Shown: positions 1 through 5,424 of the stretch, one piece after another | Layout of the letters: every line of letters starts with the position of its first letter | How positions within the stretch are numbered: position 1 is the stretch's first letter | Virus record (IMG/VR): IMGVR_UViG_3300028400_000031 | Span: 1 to 23,420 of that record | DNA length: 23,420 nt | Source of the DNA: a virus | Reading direction: 5' to 3' (one strand) | Made by a program: the position numbers and the translations under genes | The notes under the pieces: model-generated | Told to the model about the DNA's origin: nothing | Databases searched by the model: none | What the model saw: only the letters and a program-made list of their open reading frames with translations

Positions 1-238
1 CGGTTTTGAGCGAATGGGTCACAAGATAGGGTCTTGGAAGATACTTTTTGGCCAAATTGACGGCTTTTTCATACTCTCCCAGCGGCCTTTGGCGAAGCTT
101 GCGGCTATAGAACCAAGCGTAGTAGAAGAGCATATCGTGATGGAGTCTTTGCAGCTCTTTGGCATACTGATATGTCACATAGCCTATACCGCTGAGGTCT
201 TTAAGCAAAGGAGTGGTATCCATCAAGATTTTTGGCAT
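1..238 (-). CDS. Glycosyltransferase (family 4-like), N-terminal part, cut by window edge
   Basis: This minus-strand reading frame is open from an ATG at 236-238 to the window edge, giving about 79 residues. It begins MPKILMDTTPLLKDLSGIGY, then VTYQYAKELQRL. The pattern 'hydrophobic strand, D-x-T-P-L, then sGIGxxTYxxAKEL' is the usual N-terminus of GT-B fold glycosyltransferases of the GT4 type, which transfer sugars from nucleotide-sugars onto cell-surface glycans. The catalytic C-terminal half is outside the window, so donor and acceptor cannot be judged. The ribosome site is weak. It looks like a host chromosomal gene rather than a phage gene and would mark the flank of the prophage. Most of the family call rests on this short motif. 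Confidence 0.6.
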   Translation of the reverse strand, partial: MPKILMDTTPLLKDLSGIGYVTYQYAKELQRLHHDMLFYYAWFYSRKLRQRPLGEYEKAVNLAKKYLPRPYLVTHSLKT

Positions 239-344
239 GAAGTATCCATCGTTGTGGTGATTGTTTGGTTGTATTGTAGCATATTGGAAGATTTTTGGTG
301 GAGGTGTGGGGAATCTATATATCTCGATTTATAGCGCTTTCCAA

Positions 345-370
345 TTTGGGGTCGATACTTTAGCCCCAAA
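345..370. repeat. Inverted repeat TTTGGGG / CCCCAAA in the junction region
   Basis: Perfect 7-bp arms (345-351 and 364-370) are separated by 12 bases. A second copy of CCCAAAT follows at about 376-382. No T-run follows on either strand, so it does not look like an intrinsic terminator. It lies between the host-like gene and the first phage-side gene, so a protein-binding or attachment-site role is possible but unproven. No other gene was seen in 239-535. Confidence 0.35.
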
Positions 371-453
371 TACGACCCAAATCCACCAATTTGCTACTAC
401 ACAACCAGATTTCTTTTTGTGCGTATTATATCACACCGTCAAATCCTCAAAAG

Positions 454-511
454 GTTTAGCAAATCTAAACAATTTTAAGCTATATTTCAGTATAGTTAAG
501 TTATACTAAAC
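454..511. promoter_or_regulatory. Left operator region: two GTTTAG-N5-CTAAAC-type dyads with TATACT box
   Basis: Two spaced dyads lie upstream of the plus-strand operon. The first is GTTTAG-CAAAT-CTAAAC (454-470, perfect arms). The second is GTTAAG-TTATA-CTAAAC (495-511, one mismatch). The second overlaps a TATACT -10-like box at 502-507, about 30 bases before the ATG at 536. No good -35 box is seen, which is common for sigma-70 promoters in Campylobacterota. The same half-sites recur at 20886-20901 on the other side of the phage region. This arrangement fits a repressor-controlled promoter for the genes at 536-1664. Confidence 0.5.
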
Positions 512-535
512 TTATAGAAACAAAAGGAGGAAGAG

Positions 536-781
536 ATGGAAAAAATCATCTGGGAAGTAAGTGGAGTAATTACAAATGATAACGAACTTATCGATCTTGG
601 GAAAAACCCTCGTGGTGGTATCGCTATTGATAAAGACGGAAACGCCCTATACGCCATCAGCTACGATGGCGTGGTAAGAGTCGATGCCAAAAATATCGAT
701 ATCGTCATTGAGCGTTCAGAAGATGGAAGAGAATTTCAATTGCCACTCGCTGAGTGGCTCGAAAACATAGAGGAGGTGTAA
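536..781 (+). CDS. Hypothetical protein, first gene of left plus-strand operon
   Basis: This 81-residue acidic protein starts with ATG after an excellent ribosome site (AAAGGAGG, 5-base spacer). I do not recognise a family. The middle reads RGGIAIDKDGNALYAISYDG, an alternating beta-strand pattern with two D-x-G turns, so a small beta-rich fold is likely. There is no signal peptide, membrane segment or cysteine. It is followed one base later by the next gene, so the two are surely co-translated. Position between the host flank and the end of the late operon is where phages often carry accessory genes. Its promoter region has operator-like dyads, so it may be silent in the lysogen and expressed on induction. 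Confidence 0.7.
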   Translation: MEKIIWEVSGVITNDNELIDLGKNPRGGIAIDKDGNALYAISYDGVVRVDAKNIDIVIERSEDGREFQLPLAEWLENIEEV

Positions 782-782
782 A

Positions 783-1196
783 ATGTTGGTTGATTTCATT
801 CCTGCATCGGAATTTGAAAACAAGTATATCGTTTCAAGCGAAGACACTGCATACGAGCCTTTCACCCACCACTTGTGGGGGCTCGCAGTACAGGAAGTGC
901 ACTACGAGCCTGTCAAAGCAGGTCACACAATTCTTCGGAGCGAGCTATATGCTCCTGGGGTTCATGAGGGCGAAGGGAATGTAGATGTTGTGGAGTGCTG
1001 GAGCTCCACAGGAAATTTTGCGGGAATAATGGCATCTAATTGTCTTTACAGGATCACAAAAGATGGCTACCTTGTTTCTACGGACAACCCAAGATTTTTC
1101 TTTAGGACAGAGGAAGAGCGGGAGGCTTTCTTGGGATCAGAGGAAAAAAGAGACCAATATTTTCAAGACCTATATTTTCAAAGGGAGCAAAAATGA
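783..1196 (+). CDS. Hypothetical protein, second gene of left operon
   Basis: This 137-residue protein has an ATG start preceded by GAGGAGGT, an almost perfect ribosome site that overlaps the end of the previous gene. I see no known domain. The sequence is rich in aromatic and acidic residues, with a short Cys pair (VECWSSTGNF and SNCLYRI) and a charged C-terminal helix ending in KRDQYFQDLYFQREQK. No membrane segment or signal peptide is present, so it is probably a cytoplasmic globular protein. Its stop overlaps the next start (ATGA, 1193-1196). Function is unknown; its context suggests an accessory or early phage role. Confidence 0.7.
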   Translation: MLVDFIPASEFENKYIVSSEDTAYEPFTHHLWGLAVQEVHYEPVKAGHTILRSELYAPGVHEGEGNVDVVECWSSTGNFAGIMASNCLYRITKDGYLVSTDNPRFFFRTEEEREAFLGSEEKRDQYFQDLYFQREQK

Positions 1197-1483
1197 AAAT
1201 CTCAATAGACGCAAAGCACAGAGAAGAGATAGATGGCTACAAAGCCATCGAACTTATCGAAAAAGGCGACTACATAGTTGCCACAGGGCAATATATCGGG
1301 AGCTTCAAAGACCCCGAAGGCAATCTCGCCCACATCTACGGAGTCATAAGCTCAGATGACATTCCAGTATACGCAGCCTGCTATCACGGCGGAATGTACC
1401 CTGGCCACATTCCTACCGAAGAGGTAGAGAAAATGGCAAAAAACGGCGAGCTGTTCATATATGGAGGTGATGAGAATGAATGA
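1193..1483 (+). CDS. Hypothetical protein, third gene of left operon
   Basis: This 96-residue protein is translated from an ATG that overlaps the previous stop by 4 bases, with AAAGGGAG upstream. The protein has a helical start (KHREEIDGYKAIELIEKGDY) followed by beta-type segments (YIVATGQYIGSF, LAHIYGVISS). It has two His residues near the end (CYHGGMYPGH) with Cys and Gly, which could bind a metal, but this is a guess. No family was recognised. The last eight bases overlap the helix-turn-helix gene that follows. Confidence 0.65.
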   Translation: MKISIDAKHREEIDGYKAIELIEKGDYIVATGQYIGSFKDPEGNLAHIYGVISSDDIPVYAACYHGGMYPGHIPTEEVEKMAKNGELFIYGGDENE

Positions 1484-1664
1484 AGATCGCCTCAAAGAAC
1501 TCGAAAAAATCCTCGGTAAAAAGCCGAGGGCTGCTGATCTGGCGAGACACCTCGGCGTAACAAAAGGAGCTGTGAGTCAGTATGACCCAGAAAAGAAGGA
1601 ACTTATGCTCCTTGGGTTGTGGGTGAAGAAATATCTCGAGGCTAAACCGCCTTCGCTCGGTTGA
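1476..1664 (+). CDS. Small helix-turn-helix DNA-binding protein (Cro/YdaS-like)
   Basis: This 62-residue protein contains a clear helix-turn-helix: RAADLARHLGVTKGAVSQYD (about residues 19-38). The ADLARHLGV helix, turn and TKGAVSQY recognition helix match Cro/YdaS-like phage regulators. I chose the ATG at 1476 because GGAGGTGAT lies 8 bases upstream; an in-frame ATG at 1461 would put that ribosome site inside the gene. It ends the plus-strand operon and overlaps the 3' end of the endolysin gene by 23 bp on the opposite strand. Its coding sequence also contains the terminator of the late operon read in reverse. It could bind the GTTTAG/CTAAAC operators, but other regulators in the window are equal candidates. 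Confidence 0.7.
   Translation: MNEDRLKELEKILGKKPRAADLARHLGVTKGAVSQYDPEKKELMLLGLWVKKYLEAKPPSLG
1504..1529 (-). terminator. Rho-independent terminator of the late/lysis operon, inside an antisense gene
   Basis: Read on the minus strand, CCTCGG-CTTTTTA-CCGAGG forms a perfect 6-bp GC-rich stem (1511-1529) followed by A and six T (1504-1509). This is a standard intrinsic terminator about 110 bases after the endolysin stop. It lies inside the coding sequence of the small plus-strand helix-turn-helix gene, where it encodes part of the K-I-L-G-K-K-P-R-A segment. Late transcripts would therefore be antisense to the 3' part of that gene. Confidence 0.65.
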
Positions 1665-2220
1665 GCCAGCCGTCCTCAAAGCGGGCGAATTTCTCCTTAG
1701 CCCGCACCAGGCTTTCGTAATACTCCGCCTCCCCCGCATCAAAGACTATATCAAATAACTTGTCATTGTAGCCATTCAACGCCGCCAGTGTCCTTGGCCC
1801 CACAATTCCATCTGGCTTCACACCAACAATCTTTTGCGCCAGCTTGATAGCTCTATCTATTCCCGCATTCACGCCAAAAACGAAAATCTCCTCGGCGATT
1901 TTTTGGCTATTTACATCGTAGAGTTTCGCTCTATTCCAATATTCGCTTCGGTAGATCTTCTTGACCTCTTGCAAAGCGTTTGTGTTGTTGCACATCAAGA
2001 TCGAGAGCCTCTTGAGCTGCTCTTCCGTCGGCTCGCCATCGATGTCCTCGATAAATTTGTAGTTGTCGAGGATCTCCCACAAAATGCTGTCTGGGTGGGC
2101 TTTTTGGTACACACCCATAAACGTATAGCCCTCTTCGCCCTCGTTTTTGTGCAGCGCATCCTCACAATTTGACCACTCCAGCCTCATGAGCGTCTCAAAC
2201 GCCTTGTTGAAATCAGCCAT
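1642..2220 (-). CDS. Endolysin, GH108-type N-acetylmuramidase with C-terminal peptidoglycan-binding domain
   Basis: This 192-residue lysozyme-type protein cuts the peptidoglycan glycan strand at the end of infection. The N-terminal half carries HKNEGEEGYTFMGVYQKAHP (residues 24-43), where E27 sits at the catalytic glutamate position of the GH108 'E-G-G-Y' motif. The second half holds VNSQKIAEEIFVFGVNAGID and then GVKPDGIVGPRTLAALN, a typical PG_binding_3 repeat. There is no signal peptide, so export would depend on the holin at 2822-3280. The start ATG overlaps the small coiled-coil gene upstream by 8 bp. It is the last gene of the lysis block (holin, Rz, Rz1, small protein, endolysin). GH108 is more likely than a phage T4-type or GH24 lysozyme because of this bipartite pattern. 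Confidence 0.8.
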   Translation of the reverse strand: MADFNKAFETLMRLEWSNCEDALHKNEGEEGYTFMGVYQKAHPDSILWEILDNYKFIEDIDGEPTEEQLKRLSILMCNNTNALQEVKKIYRSEYWNRAKLYDVNSQKIAEEIFVFGVNAGIDRAIKLAQKIVGVKPDGIVGPRTLAALNGYNDKLFDIVFDAGEAEYYESLVRAKEKFARFEDGWLNRAKAV

Positions 2221-2377
2221 TTTCTTCCTTCTTTGCGAATTTTTTGTTGTACTCTCTGATCTGCTTGTTCAAAAACTCGTTTGCCCTATTGCACTCTTTG
2301 AGCTGTTTTTCCAGCTCACGTATGCGATCTACGAGTTTTTTGAACTCCTCTGCACTCAATACAACTTTTTTACTCAT
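2213..2377 (-). CDS. Small coiled-coil protein in the lysis cassette
   Basis: This 54-residue protein starts MSKKVVLSAEEFKKLVDRI and continues as an almost unbroken charged amphipathic helix (RELEKQLKECNRANEFLNK). It is translationally coupled on both sides: its ATG lies 8 bp inside the Rz1 gene end, and its stop overlaps the endolysin start. Such tight packing argues that it is real even though it is short. It has no membrane segment and no lipobox, so it is not another spanin. A role as a chaperone or regulator in lysis is only a guess. Confidence 0.65.
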   Translation of the reverse strand: MSKKVVLSAEEFKKLVDRIRELEKQLKECNRANEFLNKQIREYNKKFAKKEENG

Positions 2378-2549
2378 CACGCACCTCGTAGTGCAAGATA
2401 AGAGGTTCTCGCTTCGTCTTGTTCGTCTCCCACGTCTGCAATTTTGGACAAGTCGGTCGCACGTACACGACCCGATCTTTGCATGTGCAAGCGCTAATGA
2501 ATGACGATAGTATGAGCGCCGATAGAGAGATTGATATCTTTCTTGTCAT
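2370..2549 (-). CDS. Rz1-like outer-membrane spanin lipoprotein
   Basis: This 59-residue protein has MTRKISISLSALILSSFISAC, where the N-terminal KIS...LSSFISA is a signal peptide and Cys21 ends a lipobox. The mature part has VYVRPTCPKLQTWE, which is typical of Rz1-family o-spanins ('CPKLQ' motif). The start at 2549 is inside the 3' end of the Rz gene in another frame, giving a 56-bp overlap. A longer reading frame upstream exists but has no export signal at its own start. The mature protein would be anchored in the outer membrane and pair with Rz across the periplasm to disrupt the outer membrane after endolysin action. Confidence 0.8.
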   Translation of the reverse strand: MTRKISISLSALILSSFISACTCKDRVVYVRPTCPKLQTWETNKTKREPLILHYEVRDE

Positions 2550-2838
2550 ATTGTGAGGCCTCCAGTCGTTGTAGTCGTTTTTTGATCGCTTTTTGCTTCT
2601 CCTCGAAGATCTCCTTCGCTCGCTGCTCCTTGAGGGTCGATAGCTTTTGGACGAGATCTCGCAATATCTCCTGCTTGCGCAGCAGCTCGGATCTTTGCTT
2701 TTCGAGCTCGCTTTTTTGACGCTCGATCGGCTGGTAGTGCCACACATAGAGAAACACCACGAGAGCTATTGCCAGCACGGCTCCAAACGTGAGCTTGAGA
2801 TTGATGCGGGAAAACAAGAGGCTAATAAGTCGTATCAT
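2494..2838 (-). CDS. Rz-like inner-membrane spanin
   Basis: This 114-residue protein has a short cytoplasmic N-terminus, one transmembrane helix (FGAVLAIALVVFLYVWHY, about residues 18-35) and a long charged coiled coil (residues 40-95, with KSELEKQRSELLRKQEILRD). This is the standard i-spanin architecture. Its start overlaps the end of the holin gene by 17 bp and its 3' end contains the start of the Rz1 gene. The pair would link inner and outer membranes and complete lysis. No sequence motif separates it from other short coiled-coil membrane proteins, so the call rests on architecture and on the embedded Rz1 gene. Confidence 0.75.
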   Translation of the reverse strand: MIRLISLLFSRINLKLTFGAVLAIALVVFLYVWHYQPIERQKSELEKQRSELLRKQEILRDLVQKLSTLKEQRAKEIFEEKQKAIKKRLQRLEASQYDKKDINLSIGAHTIVIH

Positions 2839-3280
2839 TGTCGCCCTCCCATCGCATCATAAAGCGGCGCACCTTATTGCCAAGAGCCGCCACAACGTCA
2901 TACTCAGGAAGCTCTTTTTTGGTGCGGATGGAGTAGATATTGCCAACGATGCTGTAAAACTCCGATATGGCCAAGATATTCATCCCCATGTAGAGCACCA
3001 TGTCGTAGTTTTGGGCGCCGATAATCTTTGCCAAGATGGCCATGGTGAAGGGGATAAGGATGAGCACAAACTTGGAGAATATCCCATACTTCATCTTGTT
3101 CGACGTGATACTATGCCCCAATCTGCGGGCCTTGATGAGCCCCGTGAGGTAGTCGATGAGCAGAAGCGAAGCGAAGAGCCCAAAAGCCTCCTTGTCCACG
3201 CCAAGATACGCCATGATCGAGCTATATGCCAGGGCCACCGAGAATGCCACAAATTTGAAAAAAGCGATGTGATCGTTCAT
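2822..3280 (-). CDS. Phage holin family membrane protein
   Basis: This 152-residue protein has several hydrophobic segments: residues 7-27, 31-48 (FGLFASLLLIDYLTGLI), 68-88 and 93-115. The motif LLIDYLTGLIKARRLG followed by ITSNKMKYGIFSKFVLIL matches the Phage_holin_4 family, in which the D-x-x-T-G-x-x-K/A segment and a following S-x-x-x-x-x-G are conserved. It would form lesions in the inner membrane that release the endolysin. Its start overlaps the upstream gene by 4 bp (ATGA-type), and its end overlaps Rz. The C-terminus is soluble and charged. Confidence 0.75.
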   Translation of the reverse strand: MNDHIAFFKFVAFSVALAYSSIMAYLGVDKEAFGLFASLLLIDYLTGLIKARRLGHSITSNKMKYGIFSKFVLILIPFTMAILAKIIGAQNYDMVLYMGMNILAISEFYSIVGNIYSIRTKKELPEYDVVAALGNKVRRFMMRWEGDNDTTY

Positions 3281-3636
3281 CGAAGATTGGCCCCCACTTC
3301 GACTTTTTCTCCGATGTAGATCAGATCCTCGTACTTGACTATCTCCAGCCCTACCTCACGATACGGCAAACGTGTCCAAAGCAGATAGCCGGTCCTTGGG
3401 TCCATCCCCTCCAGTCTGTAGAGGTTTTTGGATTTGGCCACGATATACGCCCAATCGTACGGCCCTCGATCGTAGTGGATGAAGTAGCCCTCTATCGGCC
3501 AAATTTTCGATTTGAGCTTTGCTATGGTGGTGTTTTGATTGAGATCGGAATCGATATCGGCTCCAAAGAGGCTCTTGTACGCAAGTCCGATCGCAAGTAC
3601 CGAAATACCGGCTATCTGGATGATTTTTCGCATCAT
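3277..3636 (-). CDS. Hypothetical exported or membrane-anchored protein of the lysis region
   Basis: This 119-residue protein begins MMRKIIQIAGISVLAIGLAYKS, a signal-anchor or signal peptide. The remainder is soluble and rich in Tyr and Trp: GYFIHYDRGPYDWAYIVAKS, then LYRLEGMDPRTGYLLWTRLP. I chose the ATG at 3636, whose ATGA overlaps the stop of the gene upstream; the frame extends to 3795 but that extension overlaps the upstream gene deeply. A start at 3633 is equally possible. I recognise no family. A periplasmic role in lysis or a virion role is possible from its place between the tail-region genes and the holin. Confidence 0.6.
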   Translation of the reverse strand: MMRKIIQIAGISVLAIGLAYKSLFGADIDSDLNQNTTIAKLKSKIWPIEGYFIHYDRGPYDWAYIVAKSKNLYRLEGMDPRTGYLLWTRLPYREVGLEIVKYEDLIYIGEKVEVGANLR

Positions 3637-3992
3637 ATATCCTTTGTGTGGGTTTGGAATTCGTGGAGCTCTTTTTTGTAGCTTCGCTCGCAATGCCCAT
3701 GGCCAAAGACGAGATCGATGAGCTTTTGGAAAATGCACGCCGCTTTGTTCGATCTGTATCTGCACAAGTAGTGCGTGTAGCTGGAAATCGTCCAATCCTC
3801 TTGCGCATATATTACGCTCCCGCCAAGCTGGTCGAGCCCTACCGCAATCGTGTGAAAGTAGCTTGCTATGCTATGCCCCAAGACAGCTTTGCGAGCGATG
3901 TTTACGACAAAGACTATCGGGCTCAGCAGCGCCACGCCCGCAAGGGCTACGAGCATAAGGGCGAACTCTTTAATCGAGCTGATTGAGAACAC
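3633..3992 (-). CDS. Conserved phage membrane protein of unknown function
   Basis: This 119-residue protein starts with GTG, supported by GAGGAG 8 bases upstream inside the preceding gene. It has one strong transmembrane stretch (FALMLVALAGVALLSPIVFVV, about residues 11-31). A Cys/His-containing soluble part follows, with the pattern AVGLDQLGGSVI, then Trp/Ser/Tyr-rich DWTISSYTHYLC, and finally KLIDLVFGHGHCERSYKKE. The 'xGxDQ...C...xxDxxF...HC..x' arrangement resembles a small membrane protein family found in many tailed-phage late regions; I recall it as uncharacterised. It could be a lysis accessory protein. Confidence 0.6.
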   Translation of the reverse strand: MFSISSIKEFALMLVALAGVALLSPIVFVVNIARKAVLGHSIASYFHTIAVGLDQLGGSVIYAQEDWTISSYTHYLCRYRSNKAACIFQKLIDLVFGHGHCERSYKKELHEFQTHTKDI

Positions 3993-4425
3993 CTATTAGC
4001 TCCTCTACGCTTTGCGCCTGCATAGCTTGTACCCCAAGCCCAGCGCCTTTTTGCACATAACTTACTACTGCATCAAGAGAGTCGTTGAGTAGTTGACTAT
4101 CTGTATAGTCAGAGCCTCCAAGCGCAGACATTTTGTCGAATGCGCTTTTTTGCAGTTCAGTCAAATTTGATGTGTCTGGGTTTTGTGAGGCTATGATTGA
4201 AGCAAGCAATGCGATAGCCTTTGAGTTTGCGGCACTTAGTTTTACGAAATCGCCAGTTGCTTTTTTAACTTTGTCGCCAACCCACCAATTGATAGTGTCT
4301 AAAACGACTGGCAAAAGCTCTTGCACATTATTAGGAATATTCCAAACTTCGTTGCCATTTTCGTCTATACTTCTCTCTTCGTAGTTTTGGTATATCAAAT
4401 CTTGTATTTTCATTAGCTTAATCAT
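3970..4425 (-). CDS. Hypothetical protein downstream of the tail fibre
   Basis: This 151-residue acidic, mostly helical protein starts at an ATG with AAGGAG 6 bases upstream. Residues 5-60 look like a short N-terminal domain (NVQELLPVVLDTINWWVGDK); the rest is Ala/Ser/Leu-rich helix (VKLSAANSKAIALLASIIAS). No membrane segment, signal or known domain was recognised. Directly after the tail fibre gene it could be a tail fibre assembly or attachment protein, but no motif supports this. DNA here is more AT-rich than in the neighbouring structural genes, as in the fibre gene, so the two may have been exchanged together. Confidence 0.6.
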   Translation of the reverse strand: MIKLMKIQDLIYQNYEERSIDENGNEVWNIPNNVQELLPVVLDTINWWVGDKVKKATGDFVKLSAANSKAIALLASIIASQNPDTSNLTELQKSAFDKMSALGGSDYTDSQLLNDSLDAVVSYVQKGAGLGVQAMQAQSVEELIGVLNQLD

Positions 4426-4434
4426 TATTTCTCC

Positions 4435-5424
4435 TTATAGGACTATATTGCTTAAGATGTTGCGAGATTTACCATCCGTATCTCTAACAATTCCAACTAC
4501 TAAATCATCCCAAGATAAATCTGAGCCATCTATCTTTTTGCCCAAGCTTATACCAGATACAGATAATCTCGTAGTCCCTTCTTCTATATACAAAAAAACA
4601 CCATTTTTGTTAGCTCCATTACAAGAAATAGAATAATTTTGAGCATAATCTCCATAACCATTTCTGTATCGCATTTGTATATCAACCCCGTGTGGTGTAT
4701 TAAAGTCTATACGAGCAAATGGGGTGTCGCCGAGTAGAACTGAAGTCCCGCTTAACTTAACAACCGATGAATGAGAACTCCGTCTTTTAATGAAGCCTTG
4801 GTAAAAACTATCTCCTTGAGAACTATCAGCCCAGTTTGCTGTTTGTATTGTACATCTATATATCTCCAATACACTATTTTGTAAAACAAAACCAGTTGTA
4901 GCATTACCGTAATTGTCTGTATAACTAATATTTTTGATCAAAGCAGATGAGCTTGGAGCACTTGATCCAGATATATATATATATTTATTGTAAAGCGTTA
5001 TATCATTCTCTATATTTATTTCATTGCTTAATATTCTAATAGACCCATACCCGCCTATAGGTACACTATCAATAGCTTTTTTAATCGTCTTAAATGGACT
5101 CCCACCGCTTCCATCATTTACATCATCACCATTCACTGCGTCCACATAATAAGTCCTACTCATCGGAGGATTGTATTTCGTATCGAGATAAGCCTGCGAA
5201 TACCCGCCATCTACCGCTTGGTTTTTTACCGCAATGTATTTGTCATTTATCTCTTGCCGAATCTGCTCTAAGATTGGACTCCAATTGTTTATCTCTGGGA
5301 TAGTTGTACCATTCCAAAAATTCAGATATGGGTGGATCGCATCGGCAAACTCCTCGTCAGTCATCGTGGCTTTGTTTGGTATCAAATTTGGGTCGTAAGC
5401 CGTTAAAGTCGGTAAAGTCGCCAT
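4435..5424 (-). CDS. Tail fibre or tailspike with right-handed beta-helix domain
   Basis: In this 329-residue protein residues 1-88 form an N-terminal part likely to attach to the tail. They are followed by the hallmark YYVDAVNGDDVNDGSGGSPF (residues 92-111) and KTIKKAIDSVP. This 'YVd..nG.D.ndG....PfkTI.kAi' motif opens right-handed parallel beta-helix repeats of secreted polysaccharide lyases and phage spikes. The rest is Ser/Asn/Gly/Ile-rich beta sequence. It probably binds or cuts a surface glycan of the host. A ribosome site AGGAG lies 7 bases before the ATG, which overlaps the upstream stop by one base. The gene is clearly more AT-rich than its upstream neighbour (single lines of about 30-42% against about 55% GC), as expected for an exchanged host-range gene. 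Confidence 0.7.
   Translation of the reverse strand: MATLPTLTAYDPNLIPNKATMTDEEFADAIHPYLNFWNGTTIPEINNWSPILEQIRQEINDKYIAVKNQAVDGGYSQAYLDTKYNPPMSRTYYVDAVNGDDVNDGSGGSPFKTIKKAIDSVPIGGYGSIRILSNEINIENDITLYNKYIYISGSSAPSSSALIKNISYTDNYGNATTGFVLQNSVLEIYRCTIQTANWADSSQGDSFYQGFIKRRSSHSSVVKLSGTSVLLGDTPFARIDFNTPHGVDIQMRYRNGYGDYAQNYSISCNGANKNGVFLYIEEGTTRLSVSGISLGKKIDGSDLSWDDLVVGIVRDTDGKSRNILSNIVL

Noticed and set aside
345-370. Intrinsic terminator from the TTTGGGG/CCCCAAA dyad
   Set aside because: No T-run follows on either strand.
1-535. tRNA gene as integration target
   Set aside because: No cloverleaf or TTC-type T-arm was seen in the junction region.
2789-3319. 176-codon plus-strand open frame
   Set aside because: Opposes the holin gene with clear family motifs; no independent support.
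3637-3795. N-terminal extension of the exported protein gene at 3277-3636
   Set aside because: It would overlap the upstream membrane gene by about 160 bp and would place the signal peptide in the interior.
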